Assembly (NCBI GenBank): GCA_016929465.1 | Contig: JAFGIT010000137.1 | Coordinates: 1 to 17,768, forward strand | Reading direction: 5' to 3' | Source of the DNA: JAFGIT01 sp016929465 [NCBI: Candidatus Coatesbacteria bacterium] | Lineage (GTDB): Bacteria > B130-G9 | Length of the DNA stretch: 17,768 nt | Shown here: piece by piece, positions 7,386 to 14,551 of the stretch | How positions within the stretch are numbered: the stretch's first letter is position 1 | Layout: each line of letters begins with the position of its first letter | The notes under the pieces: model-generated | Told to the model about the DNA's origin: nothing | Database searches by the model: none | What the model saw: the letters and a program-made list of their open reading frames with translations, nothing else | Position numbers and translations under genes: made by a program

Positions 7386-9581
7386 ATGAATGGAAGATTT
7401 GGGCTGTCAATTGCCGTTGCCTTTATCGCGATCATCCTGGTCGCGTGGCCGGCACTCGCCACGACCTACTACGTCAACGGAACCATTGGGGATGACACGA
7501 ACGATGGGGCACGGAGCACGCCCTGGAGGACAGTCTCCCACGCGCTCGAGAATATAGGTAACTCCACAGCGAGTAATCCCGCCAGGCTGGAAGTGTCCTC
7601 GGGCAATTATTCTGCCGCTGCAAACGGCGAGAGCTTCCCGCTCGTCATGCACAGCTATCTGACCATAGTCGGAATGGGGCCGGAATCAACGGTTCTCGAT
7701 GGCGGGCAATCTTCCCCCCACGTCATATTTGCGGAGGGCGTAGTATCTGCGGTAATAGAGGGGATCGCTCTTACCGGGGGCAAGGCTGAGGGAGATTGGC
7801 CAGACTCTTGCGGTGGCGGAATCTGCGCGATTGACTCCGATATCACGATCCGAAACAGCAAGATGTACACAAACAACGCCGCAGGCATCGAGAAGCACGG
7901 CGCTGGGGCGGGCATCTACCTCTATGGGGATTGCTCTCCCGCAGTTGAAGATTGCGAATTCGTGATCAATGTGGCGAGCACGGGCGGCGCTGGCATCTGC
8001 GTTGAATATTACTGCAAGCCGACGATAACCGGCTGCAAATTCGATCGAAATACAGGGGCCGCGATCCAGGTTCTCCGGTGGGCGGAGGCGGCCATCTCCA
8101 ATTGCTCGATTACCGAGAATACAGGCGGCGTGGTACTGGAGGACTTCTCGACAGCCGTAATAGAGGAGTCGAATATAGCCCGGAATAATTCTGACAACGG
8201 CGCGGCCGTCAAATGCAGTCACCACTGCGAGGTCACAATTCAATCCTGCACGCTCTGGTCGAATGTCGTGACCGGTGATGGCGGCGCAGTTTCTTGCGAA
8301 CGAGAGGGCGTCTGCAACATCATCGATTGCGAAATATCGCTTAACACAAGCGGCCAAAGCGGCGGCGGAATCAGCAGCGTAGGTTCGTCCCTTCTGCTTT
8401 TGGACTCCAGCATCAGTTCGAACTCATCGAGAGGTGAAGGAGGAGGCGTTTTCTGCGGACAGGACTCCACGGCGATAATCGAGAACTCCGACATCGCGGG
8501 GAATGACGCTCCGTGGGGAGCCGGGATCGCCTTCTGTGACAACGCTGCGGGTGATCTGACATCCTGCAATTTCATGCAGAACGATGCGGAATCAGGCGGT
8601 GGCGCGGTATTTTGTCGAGATTATTCATCGCCGAGATTCATGCACTGCGAACTGCAGGACAATGCAGTTACAGGTGAATCGCCAATGGGCGGTGGGGCCT
8701 TCTATAGCGAGTACTTCTGTGACCTCGAGCTTATCAACTCGCTTGTGACAAGCAATGAAACCGCAGGTTCAGGCGGCGCTTTCTTCTTCAAGGAATATTG
8801 CGAGCCGGTACTCAAGAACGTCACTGCCTGGGACAACATCGGCAAGCCTTCGAGCATCTATTGCGACGGCTGCTGCGAATTGGTCGTGGAGAATTGCATC
8901 ATCTGGGGAGGCGAGGAAGGGATTGCAGCGCTCGATGAAAGCGCCGTAGAAGCGTACCATTCTTGCATTTTTGGTGGACACAGTGGCACGGGAAGCGACA
9001 ATATCGACCAGGACCCGCGGTTCGCGACCGCACCTGACCAACGAGGCGATTATTACCTTAGCTCGTTGGCCGCAAAGCAATCCGAGGATAGTCCCTGCAT
9101 CGATGGTGGGTACGGGCTGGCGGAGTACTCCGAGGCCGGGCTCTCATTCCGCACCACCCGGACAGACCGCGGCTTCGACAGTGGCGACATAGATATGGGC
9201 TACCACTATCCGGCTGATATCCCGAACATCAGATGCTATCTGAATTCGACCGAGTATCGTATCGGGGACACATTCAGCCTGTCTATCCGCGTTTCGAATC
9301 CTGCAGATACCGCGAAGTGGGCGGACATCTATGTGGCAATCGTGATGTCATCGGGCGAGATATTTTGCATTGGTACTCATGGGCTCACATACGGTATATC
9401 TGCGATGGAATCAGACTACAACATGCCCGCAGGCCATCTCTTCGGGCCTGAGATGATTGTGCAAACGCTGGTTCCCGGAGGTTGTCCGACGGGCACCTAT
9501 TTAGCAGTAGGGGCACTCTTTGAGCCAGGCACGATGACAGAGATTAGCGAGATGAGCCTGGTCGAGTTCGAGATGAATTAG
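7386..9581 (+). CDS. Secreted right-handed parallel beta-helix protein (pectate-lyase-like fold), Cys-rich
   Basis: The 731-residue protein has a clear signal peptide (residues 1-25, ending WPALA). It then shows the DUF1565-like opening TTYYVNGTIGDDTNDG with STPWRTVSHAL, which typically caps parallel beta-helices. Residues about 90-540 consist of repeated turns of roughly 24-27 residues with a GGGIxC...ITxCxFxxN pattern. Cysteines recur at the same few positions of each turn, about 25 in this part. A short PxxxDYYLSSLAA-type segment and GYHYP near residue 608 close the helix, as in related listed proteins. Residues about 611-731 form a distinct beta-rich domain resembling the end of the divergent propeller protein. 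The fold often binds or cleaves polysaccharides, but catalytic residues cannot be assigned. The ATG follows GAGGAGAG. Confidence 0.8.
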   Translation: MNGRFGLSIAVAFIAIILVAWPALATTYYVNGTIGDDTNDGARSTPWRTVSHALENIGNSTASNPARLEVSSGNYSAAANGESFPLVMHSYLTIVGMGPESTVLDGGQSSPHVIFAEGVVSAVIEGIALTGGKAEGDWPDSCGGGICAIDSDITIRNSKMYTNNAAGIEKHGAGAGIYLYGDCSPAVEDCEFVINVASTGGAGICVEYYCKPTITGCKFDRNTGAAIQVLRWAEAAISNCSITENTGGVVLEDFSTAVIEESNIARNNSDNGAAVKCSHHCEVTIQSCTLWSNVVTGDGGAVSCEREGVCNIIDCEISLNTSGQSGGGISSVGSSLLLLDSSISSNSSRGEGGGVFCGQDSTAIIENSDIAGNDAPWGAGIAFCDNAAGDLTSCNFMQNDAESGGGAVFCRDYSSPRFMHCELQDNAVTGESPMGGGAFYSEYFCDLELINSLVTSNETAGSGGAFFFKEYCEPVLKNVTAWDNIGKPSSIYCDGCCELVVENCIIWGGEEGIAALDESAVEAYHSCIFGGHSGTGSDNIDQDPRFATAPDQRGDYYLSSLAAKQSEDSPCIDGGYGLAEYSEAGLSFRTTRTDRGFDSGDIDMGYHYPADIPNIRCYLNSTEYRIGDTFSLSIRVSNPADTAKWADIYVAIVMSSGEIFCIGTHGLTYGISAMESDYNMPAGHLFGPEMIVQTLVPGGCPTGTYLAVGALFEPGTMTEISEMSLVEFEMN

Positions 9582-9597
9582 GCCGTCAACTATTCTC

Positions 9598-9633
9598 GGT
9601 GCGAGATGACAGCTCCGCACCCGTTCTTGATTT
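9598..9633 (+). terminator. Possible terminator after the beta-helix gene
   Basis: GGTGCG (9598-9603) pairs perfectly with CGCACC (9616-9621) around a 12-base loop that can extend the stem by two further pairs with a bulge. A moderately T-rich stretch, GTTCTTGATTT, follows. It lies 17 bases after the stop of the beta-helix gene. The T-tract is interrupted, so its efficiency is uncertain. Confidence 0.4.
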
Positions 9634-9701
9634 ACATCGAATTCATTCTGCGTGCGGCAAAATAAGCGCTGTCTGACGGGATTCCTTCTCGTTGGTCGCC
9701 G

Positions 9702-9773
9702 GTAGGGCTCGCCTTTACGAGGCCGCGCGATAGATGCGGTCTCCGATCTGTAGGAGCGGCGGCTTGTCCCGCC
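9702..9773. repeat. Two REP-like elements in a gene-free stretch (9582-9940)
   Basis: The 359-base stretch 9582-9940 has no convincing gene. Two short GC-rich units with the same head occur 48 bases apart: GTAGGGCTCGCC... from 9702 and GTAGGAGCGGCGG... from 9750. The second contains the perfect stem GGCGG-CTTGTC-CCGCC (9758-9773). The GTAGGRGC head followed by a GC-rich imperfect palindrome resembles repetitive extragenic palindromic families seen in many bacteria. Only two units are present here, so the repeat nature rests on resemblance and needs genome-wide counting. An open frame at 9734-10018 crosses this region, but it looks non-coding. Confidence 0.4.
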
Positions 9774-9940
9774 CATCTACATATTCGGGCAGAGGCACGG
9801 CCAGTCGCTATAGGTTGTATCCAGCCCATTTGCGGGATCCATCAATCCCCCTTTCGTCCATTTATCGCTTATATTGCAGAGAGCGAATGAATGAGGCCGA
9901 TCAAGTGTGTCCGAGGTTAAACTTAGTAGCGGTGATAGGA

Positions 9941-9969
9941 TTGACAGGAGTGCTTTCGGGCTCTATATT
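9941..9969 (+). promoter_or_regulatory. Sigma70-type promoter for yggT-ABC operon
   Basis: A perfect -35 TTGACA (9941-9946) and a -10 TATATT (9964-9969, five of six consensus bases) are separated by exactly 17 bases. Transcription would start near 9976 and leave a leader of about 24 bases before the yggT GTG. This is the best promoter in the window. Confidence 0.75.
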
Positions 9970-9999
9970 CTCAGCTGATCAAGATACGGAGGTTAAGTT

Positions 10000-10290
10000 G
10001 TGGCAGGAGCCTTTCTGATTTCGCTGGCAGAACTGGTCATTTGGGTCCTGACCGCTTTGATTTACGTGATCATGGCCAGGGTCGTGCTCTCCTGGATCAT
10101 CAGACCAAATCCCTATTCGCCGCCCAATCCTGTAGTCCACTTTCTGAGCGCTGTGACTGATCCTCTTCTCAATCCCCTACGTAGGATATTGCCTCGCCTG
10201 GGACCGCTCGATCTTTCTCCGATGGTGGCTATTGCCATATTGATGTTTCTGAAGATATTTATTCAAAGAAGCGTCCAAGCCGCTTTCTGA
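10000..10290 (+). CDS. YggT family integral membrane protein
   Basis: The 96-residue protein has the YggT layout: a long N-terminal hydrophobic segment (residues about 5-32, ending MARVVLSWII), a polar loop rich in Pro and Asn (RPNPYSPPNPVVHFLSAVTDPLLNPLRRILP), and a second hydrophobic segment (PMVAIAILMFLKIFI, about 74-88). The YggT/CcmB3 family is linked to membrane insertion, osmotic adaptation and, in cyanobacteria and plastids, cytochrome maturation; its biochemical role is not settled. The GTG at 10000 is supported by GGAGG (9988-9992) 7 bases upstream and by the strong promoter just before it. It lies 7 bases ahead of the ABC ATPase gene and is probably in the same operon. Confidence 0.9.
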   Translation: MAGAFLISLAELVIWVLTALIYVIMARVVLSWIIRPNPYSPPNPVVHFLSAVTDPLLNPLRRILPRLGPLDLSPMVAIAILMFLKIFIQRSVQAAF

Positions 10291-10297
10291 GATATTG

Positions 10298-11245
10298 ATG
10301 ACAAGCGTAATCGAAATAGAAGGTTTGAGGAAGACATATCGATCTGGAATCCGACGCAAGGGAATAGATGCCCTGAATGGGCTTGATCTATCCGTCGCCG
10401 GGAATGAGATATTCGGCTTCTTGGGGCCTAATGGCGCGGGAAAGACGACCACTCTCAAGATCCTGGTCGGACTTTTATTTCCGTCATCCGGGAATGCTAG
10501 AGTCTTGGGCAAACCTCTGAGAGACCTCTCAGTACTGAGCCGTATAGGTTTTTTGCCGGAGAGCCCGCACTTCTACGAATATCTAACCTGCAAGGAACTG
10601 CTCGATTTCTATTGCCGGCTCTTTCGAATTCAGAAGGCTGAGCGGAGCAAAAGGGTGGATGCACTCCTTCTGGATGTTGGATTGGAGAACGCCGCAGACC
10701 TTCAGGTAAGGAAGCTTTCACAGGGCATGAGGCAGAGATTGGGAATCGCACAAGCTTTGATCAACGATCCAGAGCTGATTTTCCTCGACGAGCCTATGAG
10801 CGGACTCGATCCTGTCGGCAGACGCAAGATAAGGGATATGATTCACGGACTGAAATCTCGCGGCAAGACGGTCTTCTTCAGCTCCCATATACTCCAGGAT
10901 GCAGAACTGCTTTGCGACCAGGTGGCAATCATCAGGAAGGGACGCCTCGTGACCCAGGGCAAATTGCAGGACATCCTTGCGCCGAAGCAGGCATCCTATG
11001 AAGCAGTACTTACGGATATCCCCGACGCCGCCATTGAGTCGCTCTCTCGGGTATCCGAAAGCCTGGATAAGCGCGACGACCGACTGCATCTCGTTATATC
11101 GGGGCGGGACAATTTGCTTGCAGCGCAGCGCATTGTCGTGGACTCGAACGGCGCAATCGATTCCCTTGCCAAGACGAGAGGTTCTCTCGAGGATACTTTC
11201 ATCGAGTTCATCGAACAAGGGCTGGAAGGAGGCAAGGCAGGATGA
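10298..11245 (+). CDS. ABC-2 type exporter ATP-binding protein
   Basis: The 315-residue protein is the cytoplasmic ATPase of an ABC exporter. Walker A, GPNGAGKTT, is at residues 43-51; the signature LSQGM at 140-144; Walker B LIFLDEP at 160-166; and the switch His in SSH at 197. The position that is often Gln in the Q-loop lies in IGFLPESP, as in the NosF/drug-export branch (GxLPE). A C-terminal region of about 85 residues follows, as in CcmA/NosF-like ATPases. The ATG at 10298 is preferred over a TTG one codon upstream. Its stop overlaps the start of the permease gene by 4 bases (ATGA), so the two are certainly partners. The transported substrate cannot be deduced. Confidence 0.92.
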   Translation: MTSVIEIEGLRKTYRSGIRRKGIDALNGLDLSVAGNEIFGFLGPNGAGKTTTLKILVGLLFPSSGNARVLGKPLRDLSVLSRIGFLPESPHFYEYLTCKELLDFYCRLFRIQKAERSKRVDALLLDVGLENAADLQVRKLSQGMRQRLGIAQALINDPELIFLDEPMSGLDPVGRRKIRDMIHGLKSRGKTVFFSSHILQDAELLCDQVAIIRKGRLVTQGKLQDILAPKQASYEAVLTDIPDAAIESLSRVSESLDKRDDRLHLVISGRDNLLAAQRIVVDSNGAIDSLAKTRGSLEDTFIEFIEQGLEGGKAG

Positions 11246-12006
11246 AAATCTGGGCCATCTGCCTGAATACCTTCCGGGAAACGGTCAGAGATAAGGTGTT
11301 CATACTGCTGGTCGTCTTCGCGATCATCATGATCATCGCGTCGCGTGTCTTCGGCTTTTTGTCTATTGGGCAGGAGATGAAGATAGTGAAGGACGTCGGG
11401 CTCGGGAGTATCTCCATATTCAGCCTTTTAGTAGCGATTTTCGTGGGCACGACGCTCGTCCACAAGGAGATTGATAAGAGGACGATCTACACTATAGTCT
11501 CGAAGCCGATCAGGCGTTACCAATTCATCGTCGGCAAATATGCTGGATTGAATTTGACAATTCTGGTCAATGTGGCAATGATGTCGGCCTTCTTCTATCT
11601 TTCAGTCAAATTGATGGATGGCACATGGTCTTTTGACCTTACTATGGCGATTTTGCTTATATATATAGAAGTTATGGTTGTCACCGGATTCGCTCTCCTC
11701 TTCTCTACCTTCGCGTCGCCGACTTTGAGCGCGGTCTTCACGTTTCTCATATACTTGGCCGGCCACTTGGCGAAGGACCTGAGGTTCTTCGGAGAGCAGT
11801 CGATGAATATATACCTGAATGTGCTGAGCACAGGGCTCTATTACATTCTGCCGAACCTAACGAATTTCAATACCAAGAACGAGGCGGTTCATGGATTTCC
11901 GATAGCCTCGACGTTCTATGCCTACTCGATATTCTATGGTTTGTTTTATTGTGCTATTCTTGTTACCGTATCGTCCTGGATTTTTAAGAGTAAGAATCTC
12001 AAGTAA
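11242..12006 (+). CDS. ABC-2 type exporter permease
   Basis: The 254-residue protein has about six hydrophobic segments (near residues 18-38, 52-72, 108-124, 134-154, 158-175 and 225-248). It also has the loop HKEIDKRTIYTIVSKPIRRYQFIVGKY around residues 75-100, a signature of the ABC-2/NosY permease family in which the coupling segment contacts the ATPase. The N-terminus WAICLNTFRETVRDKVF is the usual amphipathic elbow. It overlaps the ATPase gene by 4 bases and ends 27 bases before a tRNA gene. It would form the membrane channel of the exporter, most likely as a dimer. The substrate is unknown: lipid, sugar, peptide or a small molecule would all fit. Confidence 0.88.
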   Translation: MKIWAICLNTFRETVRDKVFILLVVFAIIMIIASRVFGFLSIGQEMKIVKDVGLGSISIFSLLVAIFVGTTLVHKEIDKRTIYTIVSKPIRRYQFIVGKYAGLNLTILVNVAMMSAFFYLSVKLMDGTWSFDLTMAILLIYIEVMVVTGFALLFSTFASPTLSAVFTFLIYLAGHLAKDLRFFGEQSMNIYLNVLSTGLYYILPNLTNFNTKNEAVHGFPIASTFYAYSIFYGLFYCAILVTVSSWIFKSKNLK

Positions 12007-12017
12007 TAAGGTGCTTG

Positions 12018-12026
12018 TGGTTTAAT
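12018..12026 (+). promoter_or_regulatory. Possible extended -10 promoter for tRNA
   Basis: TGG immediately followed by TTTAAT (12021-12026) fits an extended -10 element. The predicted start, about 7 bases downstream, coincides with the base before the tRNA (12034). No good -35 is visible. Read-through from the ABC operon is an equally good explanation. Confidence 0.4.
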
Positions 12027-12033
12027 GGATTTT

Positions 12034-12108
12034 GGGCCCATAGCTCAACGGCAGAGCCCCCGGCTCATAACCGGTAGGTTCCTGGTTCGAGTCCAGGTGG
12101 GCCCACCA
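12034..12108 (+). tRNA. tRNA with CAT anticodon (Met elongator or Ile2)
   Basis: A complete cloverleaf is present: acceptor GGGCCCA/TGGGCCC, D arm GCTC-AACGGCA-GAGC, anticodon stem CCCGG/CCGGT around CTCATAA, variable loop AGGTT, T arm CCTGG-TTCGAGT-CCAGG, discriminator A, and an encoded CCA (12106-12108). The G1:C72 pair and the lack of three consecutive G:C pairs next to the anticodon loop argue against the initiator. Elongator Met and lysidine-modified Ile2 share this anticodon and cannot be separated with confidence here. Confidence 0.95.
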
Positions 12109-12153
12109 TATAGCCCTCGCGTCGATCATCACCATCACTATCATTGTGATCCA

Positions 12154-12226
12154 ATGGCTCCTGAATTGTCGCTGCTGAGTGCTGGCTGGAGCCATAGCCC
12201 CCTCACGGGCCTGCATAGGAGGTGAG
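12154..12226 (+). promoter_or_regulatory. Structured leader before the zinc-ribbon gene
   Basis: Between the tRNA and the GTG at 12230, ATGGCTCC (12154-12161) and GGAGCCAT (12188-12195) form an 8-base perfect inverted repeat around 26 bases. Further on, CTCAC (12202-12206) can pair with GTGAG (12222-12226), which overlaps the very strong ribosome site AGGAGGTGA. The pairing could partly hide that site. No known riboswitch class was recognised. Confidence 0.35.
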
Positions 12227-12229
12227 TTA

Positions 12230-12955
12230 GTGCCATCCAAAGACCAAGCCGTCGAACTCGAACTTCTCATAAAGCTGCAAGATATACAGGCAAAAATCAG
12301 GGAAATTGAGAAGTCAACAAATGCCATACCGCAGAATATCGAGCTGATCCAATCCGGACTGGAGCGCTCGAAGGAGGAGATCGAGCAAACCCAAAAGCTT
12401 CATCAAAGCCTCGAATCACAGCTGAGAAGCTATGAGAATGAGATTGTCGATAGAGATGAGAAGCTGAAGCAGTATCAGGGACAGCTACTGACGGTCAAAA
12501 CCAATATTGAATACGCGGCAATGCTGAAGCAGATCGATTCCCTGAAGCGAATGAATGAGGAGACCGGCGAGCAGATATTCCATGTCGAGGAAGAGATGGA
12601 GCGACTTCGAGAGAGCCGGGCCGAGAAGGAGACTGCGTACAAGATAACGAAGGAAGAGTGTGACGCCAAAGTCAAGGAGCAGCGGAAGGAGCTGGATGAG
12701 ATCCAGAAGGAAATCGAAAAGCTCAAGAGCCAAGCCAAAACCTTGAGGGCGAAGATATCACCCCGCCTCCTTTCGATATTCGAGCGAATCTCGAGAGCAA
12801 GAGACGGAATCGCCGTGGTGCTCGCCAACGGCGGTATCTGCCAGGGGTGTTATACCAGCATCCGACCACAGGTATTCGATGAGATAAGACGAGGCGGCTC
12901 GATTGTCCAGTGCGAGAGCTGTTCCAGGATCCTATTCTACGACGTGAATTCGTAG
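12230..12955 (+). CDS. Coiled-coil protein with C-terminal C4 zinc ribbon (DUF164 type)
   Basis: The 241-residue protein is almost entirely a charged heptad-like helix from about residue 5 to 175. A short zinc ribbon follows, with CQGC (C204, C207) and CESC (C228, C231), preceded by RISRARDGIAVV and GGICQGCYTSIRPQ. This matches the DUF164/C4-type zinc-ribbon family, proposed to bind nucleic acid through the ribbon and to oligomerise through the coiled coil; its function is poorly defined. The GTG at 12230 is chosen because AGGAGGTGA lies immediately upstream; an in-frame ATG at 12179 would add a stretch without family character. It is followed 25 bases later by the RNase H gene, a neighbourhood also known from mycobacteria (the Rv2229c-Rv2228c region) and other bacteria. 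Confidence 0.9.
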   Translation: MPSKDQAVELELLIKLQDIQAKIREIEKSTNAIPQNIELIQSGLERSKEEIEQTQKLHQSLESQLRSYENEIVDRDEKLKQYQGQLLTVKTNIEYAAMLKQIDSLKRMNEETGEQIFHVEEEMERLRESRAEKETAYKITKEECDAKVKEQRKELDEIQKEIEKLKSQAKTLRAKISPRLLSIFERISRARDGIAVVLANGGICQGCYTSIRPQVFDEIRRGGSIVQCESCSRILFYDVNS

Positions 12956-12980
12956 GCTCAATTAGTTGCGTCGTTAATTT

Positions 12981-14435
12981 ATGATGCCTGAATCTGGTCC
13001 GGACAAGACCGATCGTGCATATATCTATCTTGATGGCGGTTCAAGAGGGAATCCCGGCCCGTCGGCGATCGCTTACATCATAAAATCATCCGATCAGGGG
13101 ACAGTCCTTGCCGAAGAATCGAAATACATCGGTGAGACGACGAACAACGTTGCCGAATATACGGCGCTGCTTTCCGCGCTCGAGCACGCTGGCCGCATGG
13201 GGATCAAGGATGTGCTCGTTCGCTCGGATTCCAAACTAACCGTAAGACAGGTGAGCGGGAAATGGGCAGTAAGGAATGAGAGAATGAGACAGCTTTGCGC
13301 GGCATGTCAGCTCGCAGCCAGGGCTTTTCGACGATTCCGGATAGAGCACATCCGGCGCGAGCTAAATGCCGAAGCTGACAAAATGGTCCGGATTGTCCTG
13401 AAGGCCGAGGCGAAGTCAGAGGCAGCCCATCGGAAATCGGAGCAATGCGGAATTCTCGAACCCGAGGCCGTCATTCACGTCGCCGGAAGTGTCAAGGGCC
13501 AGAAAGGCCATGCTGCAGCAGCATATATTATTACTGATGCTGATGGTCAGGTCCTGGCAACGCAAGCAATGTACTTGGGCAGGAAATCGCCCGATGTCGC
13601 TGACTACGCTGCTATCTATATCTCGGCAAAAAAGGCCGAGTCCCTCGGGCTAAGAAGAGTTCTTTTCAAGTCCGATAATATGCTGGTCGTGAAGCAGCTT
13701 TGCGGGGAGTTCAAAGTCAAGAGCGAGAAACTGATAAAGCCGCACGCGAAATGCAGGCAGGCTCTGGCGGTTTTCGAGGACTTTGGGATAGAGCATATCT
13801 CGCGCGAGTCGAATGAGGCGGCCCGTCAAATGGCTTCCGAGGCCAAGAGAGCGCATGAAGAGGAGGACTCGCGAAAAGAGGCCGATAACAGGAGTGGCCT
13901 CGAGGCCGAGGCGAAGAAGACGCACGCCGAAATGACGCTCGATTTCGAGCCCGACGGCATCATCTTTGCTGCCGGTTCATTTAAGGGGGCGTCGGGACAC
14001 GCGGGTGCTTCGTTTATAATCACCACTCCGGATGAACTGGTGATAGCGGATCACTCGAGATATCTGGGGAGTCGCCCCGCAAATGTGCCCGAGTATGCTG
14101 CGGTTTTTTTATCAGCGAAGAGGGCGAATTCGCTGGGATTGAAGAAGGTGATTATCAAGCTCGACAATGTTCTGGTCGCAAAGCAACTTGCGGGTGAATA
14201 CAAGGTAAAGAGCGATGCTCTCAAAAAGCCGTATGCGGACTGCATTCAGGCGCTCGGGGATTTTGAGAGATTTGCGATACAGGTGATCGCGCGCCCTACA
14301 AACAAAACAGCCCATCGCATGGCCTTGAAGGCCATAAAGGATCATGAAAAAGAGGAGGATCGAGAGGATACTGAAGGCGAAAAGGGGAACCCTGCATCGG
14401 CGAGAATGGTTCAAGATTCGGAACTTGACAGCTGA
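12981..14435 (+). CDS. Triple-domain RNase H-like protein, only the first domain catalytically complete
   Basis: The 484-residue protein holds three tandem RNase HI-like units (about 12-140, 162-290 and 325-455) joined by Lys/Glu-rich linkers. Domain 1 has the full carboxylate set of an enzyme that cuts RNA in RNA-DNA hybrids: D18 (YLDGGSRGNPG), E59 (NNVAEY), D83 (RSDSK) and D133 (NAEAD). Domain 2 has A168, D208, D232 and R282 at these places; domain 3 has A331, E371, D395 and H445. The first and last aspartates are therefore lost in both, and neither should bind the metal pair. Domains 2 and 3 share GSxKGxxGHA, SAKxAxSLGL and KQLxGExKVKS, so they look like a later duplication of a degenerate copy. 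Typical family length is about 130-150. The start is the first of two adjacent ATGs; no clear ribosome site is present. It follows the zinc-ribbon gene. Confidence 0.88.
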   Translation: MMPESGPDKTDRAYIYLDGGSRGNPGPSAIAYIIKSSDQGTVLAEESKYIGETTNNVAEYTALLSALEHAGRMGIKDVLVRSDSKLTVRQVSGKWAVRNERMRQLCAACQLAARAFRRFRIEHIRRELNAEADKMVRIVLKAEAKSEAAHRKSEQCGILEPEAVIHVAGSVKGQKGHAAAAYIITDADGQVLATQAMYLGRKSPDVADYAAIYISAKKAESLGLRRVLFKSDNMLVVKQLCGEFKVKSEKLIKPHAKCRQALAVFEDFGIEHISRESNEAARQMASEAKRAHEEEDSRKEADNRSGLEAEAKKTHAEMTLDFEPDGIIFAAGSFKGASGHAGASFIITTPDELVIADHSRYLGSRPANVPEYAAVFLSAKRANSLGLKKVIIKLDNVLVAKQLAGEYKVKSDALKKPYADCIQALGDFERFAIQVIARPTNKTAHRMALKAIKDHEKEEDREDTEGEKGNPASARMVQDSELDS

Positions 14436-14551
14436 ATCATTGTTTTTGTATGCTGCAGCCGATGAAGCAAACCGGCTGGCCTGGGTCGGCTGGGGTGGAT
14501 TTCTTAAGTGACCAGGGCCTGACAAATAAATCTATTTTTACGGAGGAACGC
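14436..14551 (+). promoter_or_regulatory. Short gap with a 7-base inverted repeat
   Basis: CAGCCGA (14456-14462) can pair with TCGGCTG (14486-14492). An overlapping alternative pairs CAGCCG with CGGCTG at 14473-14478. No T-run follows, so a terminator is doubtful. Further down, GGAGG at 14542-14546 is a strong ribosome site for the gene at 14552. No convincing promoter boxes were seen, although this gap is where one would be expected. Confidence 0.3.

Noticed and set aside
7686-8357. 223-codon minus-strand open frame
   Set aside because: It is antisense to the repetitive beta-helix gene. It has no signal, motif or ribosome site.
9734-10018. 94-codon open frame (and its 43-codon version from the ATG at 9887) ahead of yggT
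   Set aside because: It runs over the REP-like unit, the perfect TTGACA-17-TATATT promoter and the yggT ribosome site. Its composition does not look like protein.
12022-12327. Minus-strand open frame across the CAT tRNA
   Set aside because: The HLDSNQEPTGYEPGALPLSYGP type of peptide is a classic artefact of translating a tRNA gene backwards.
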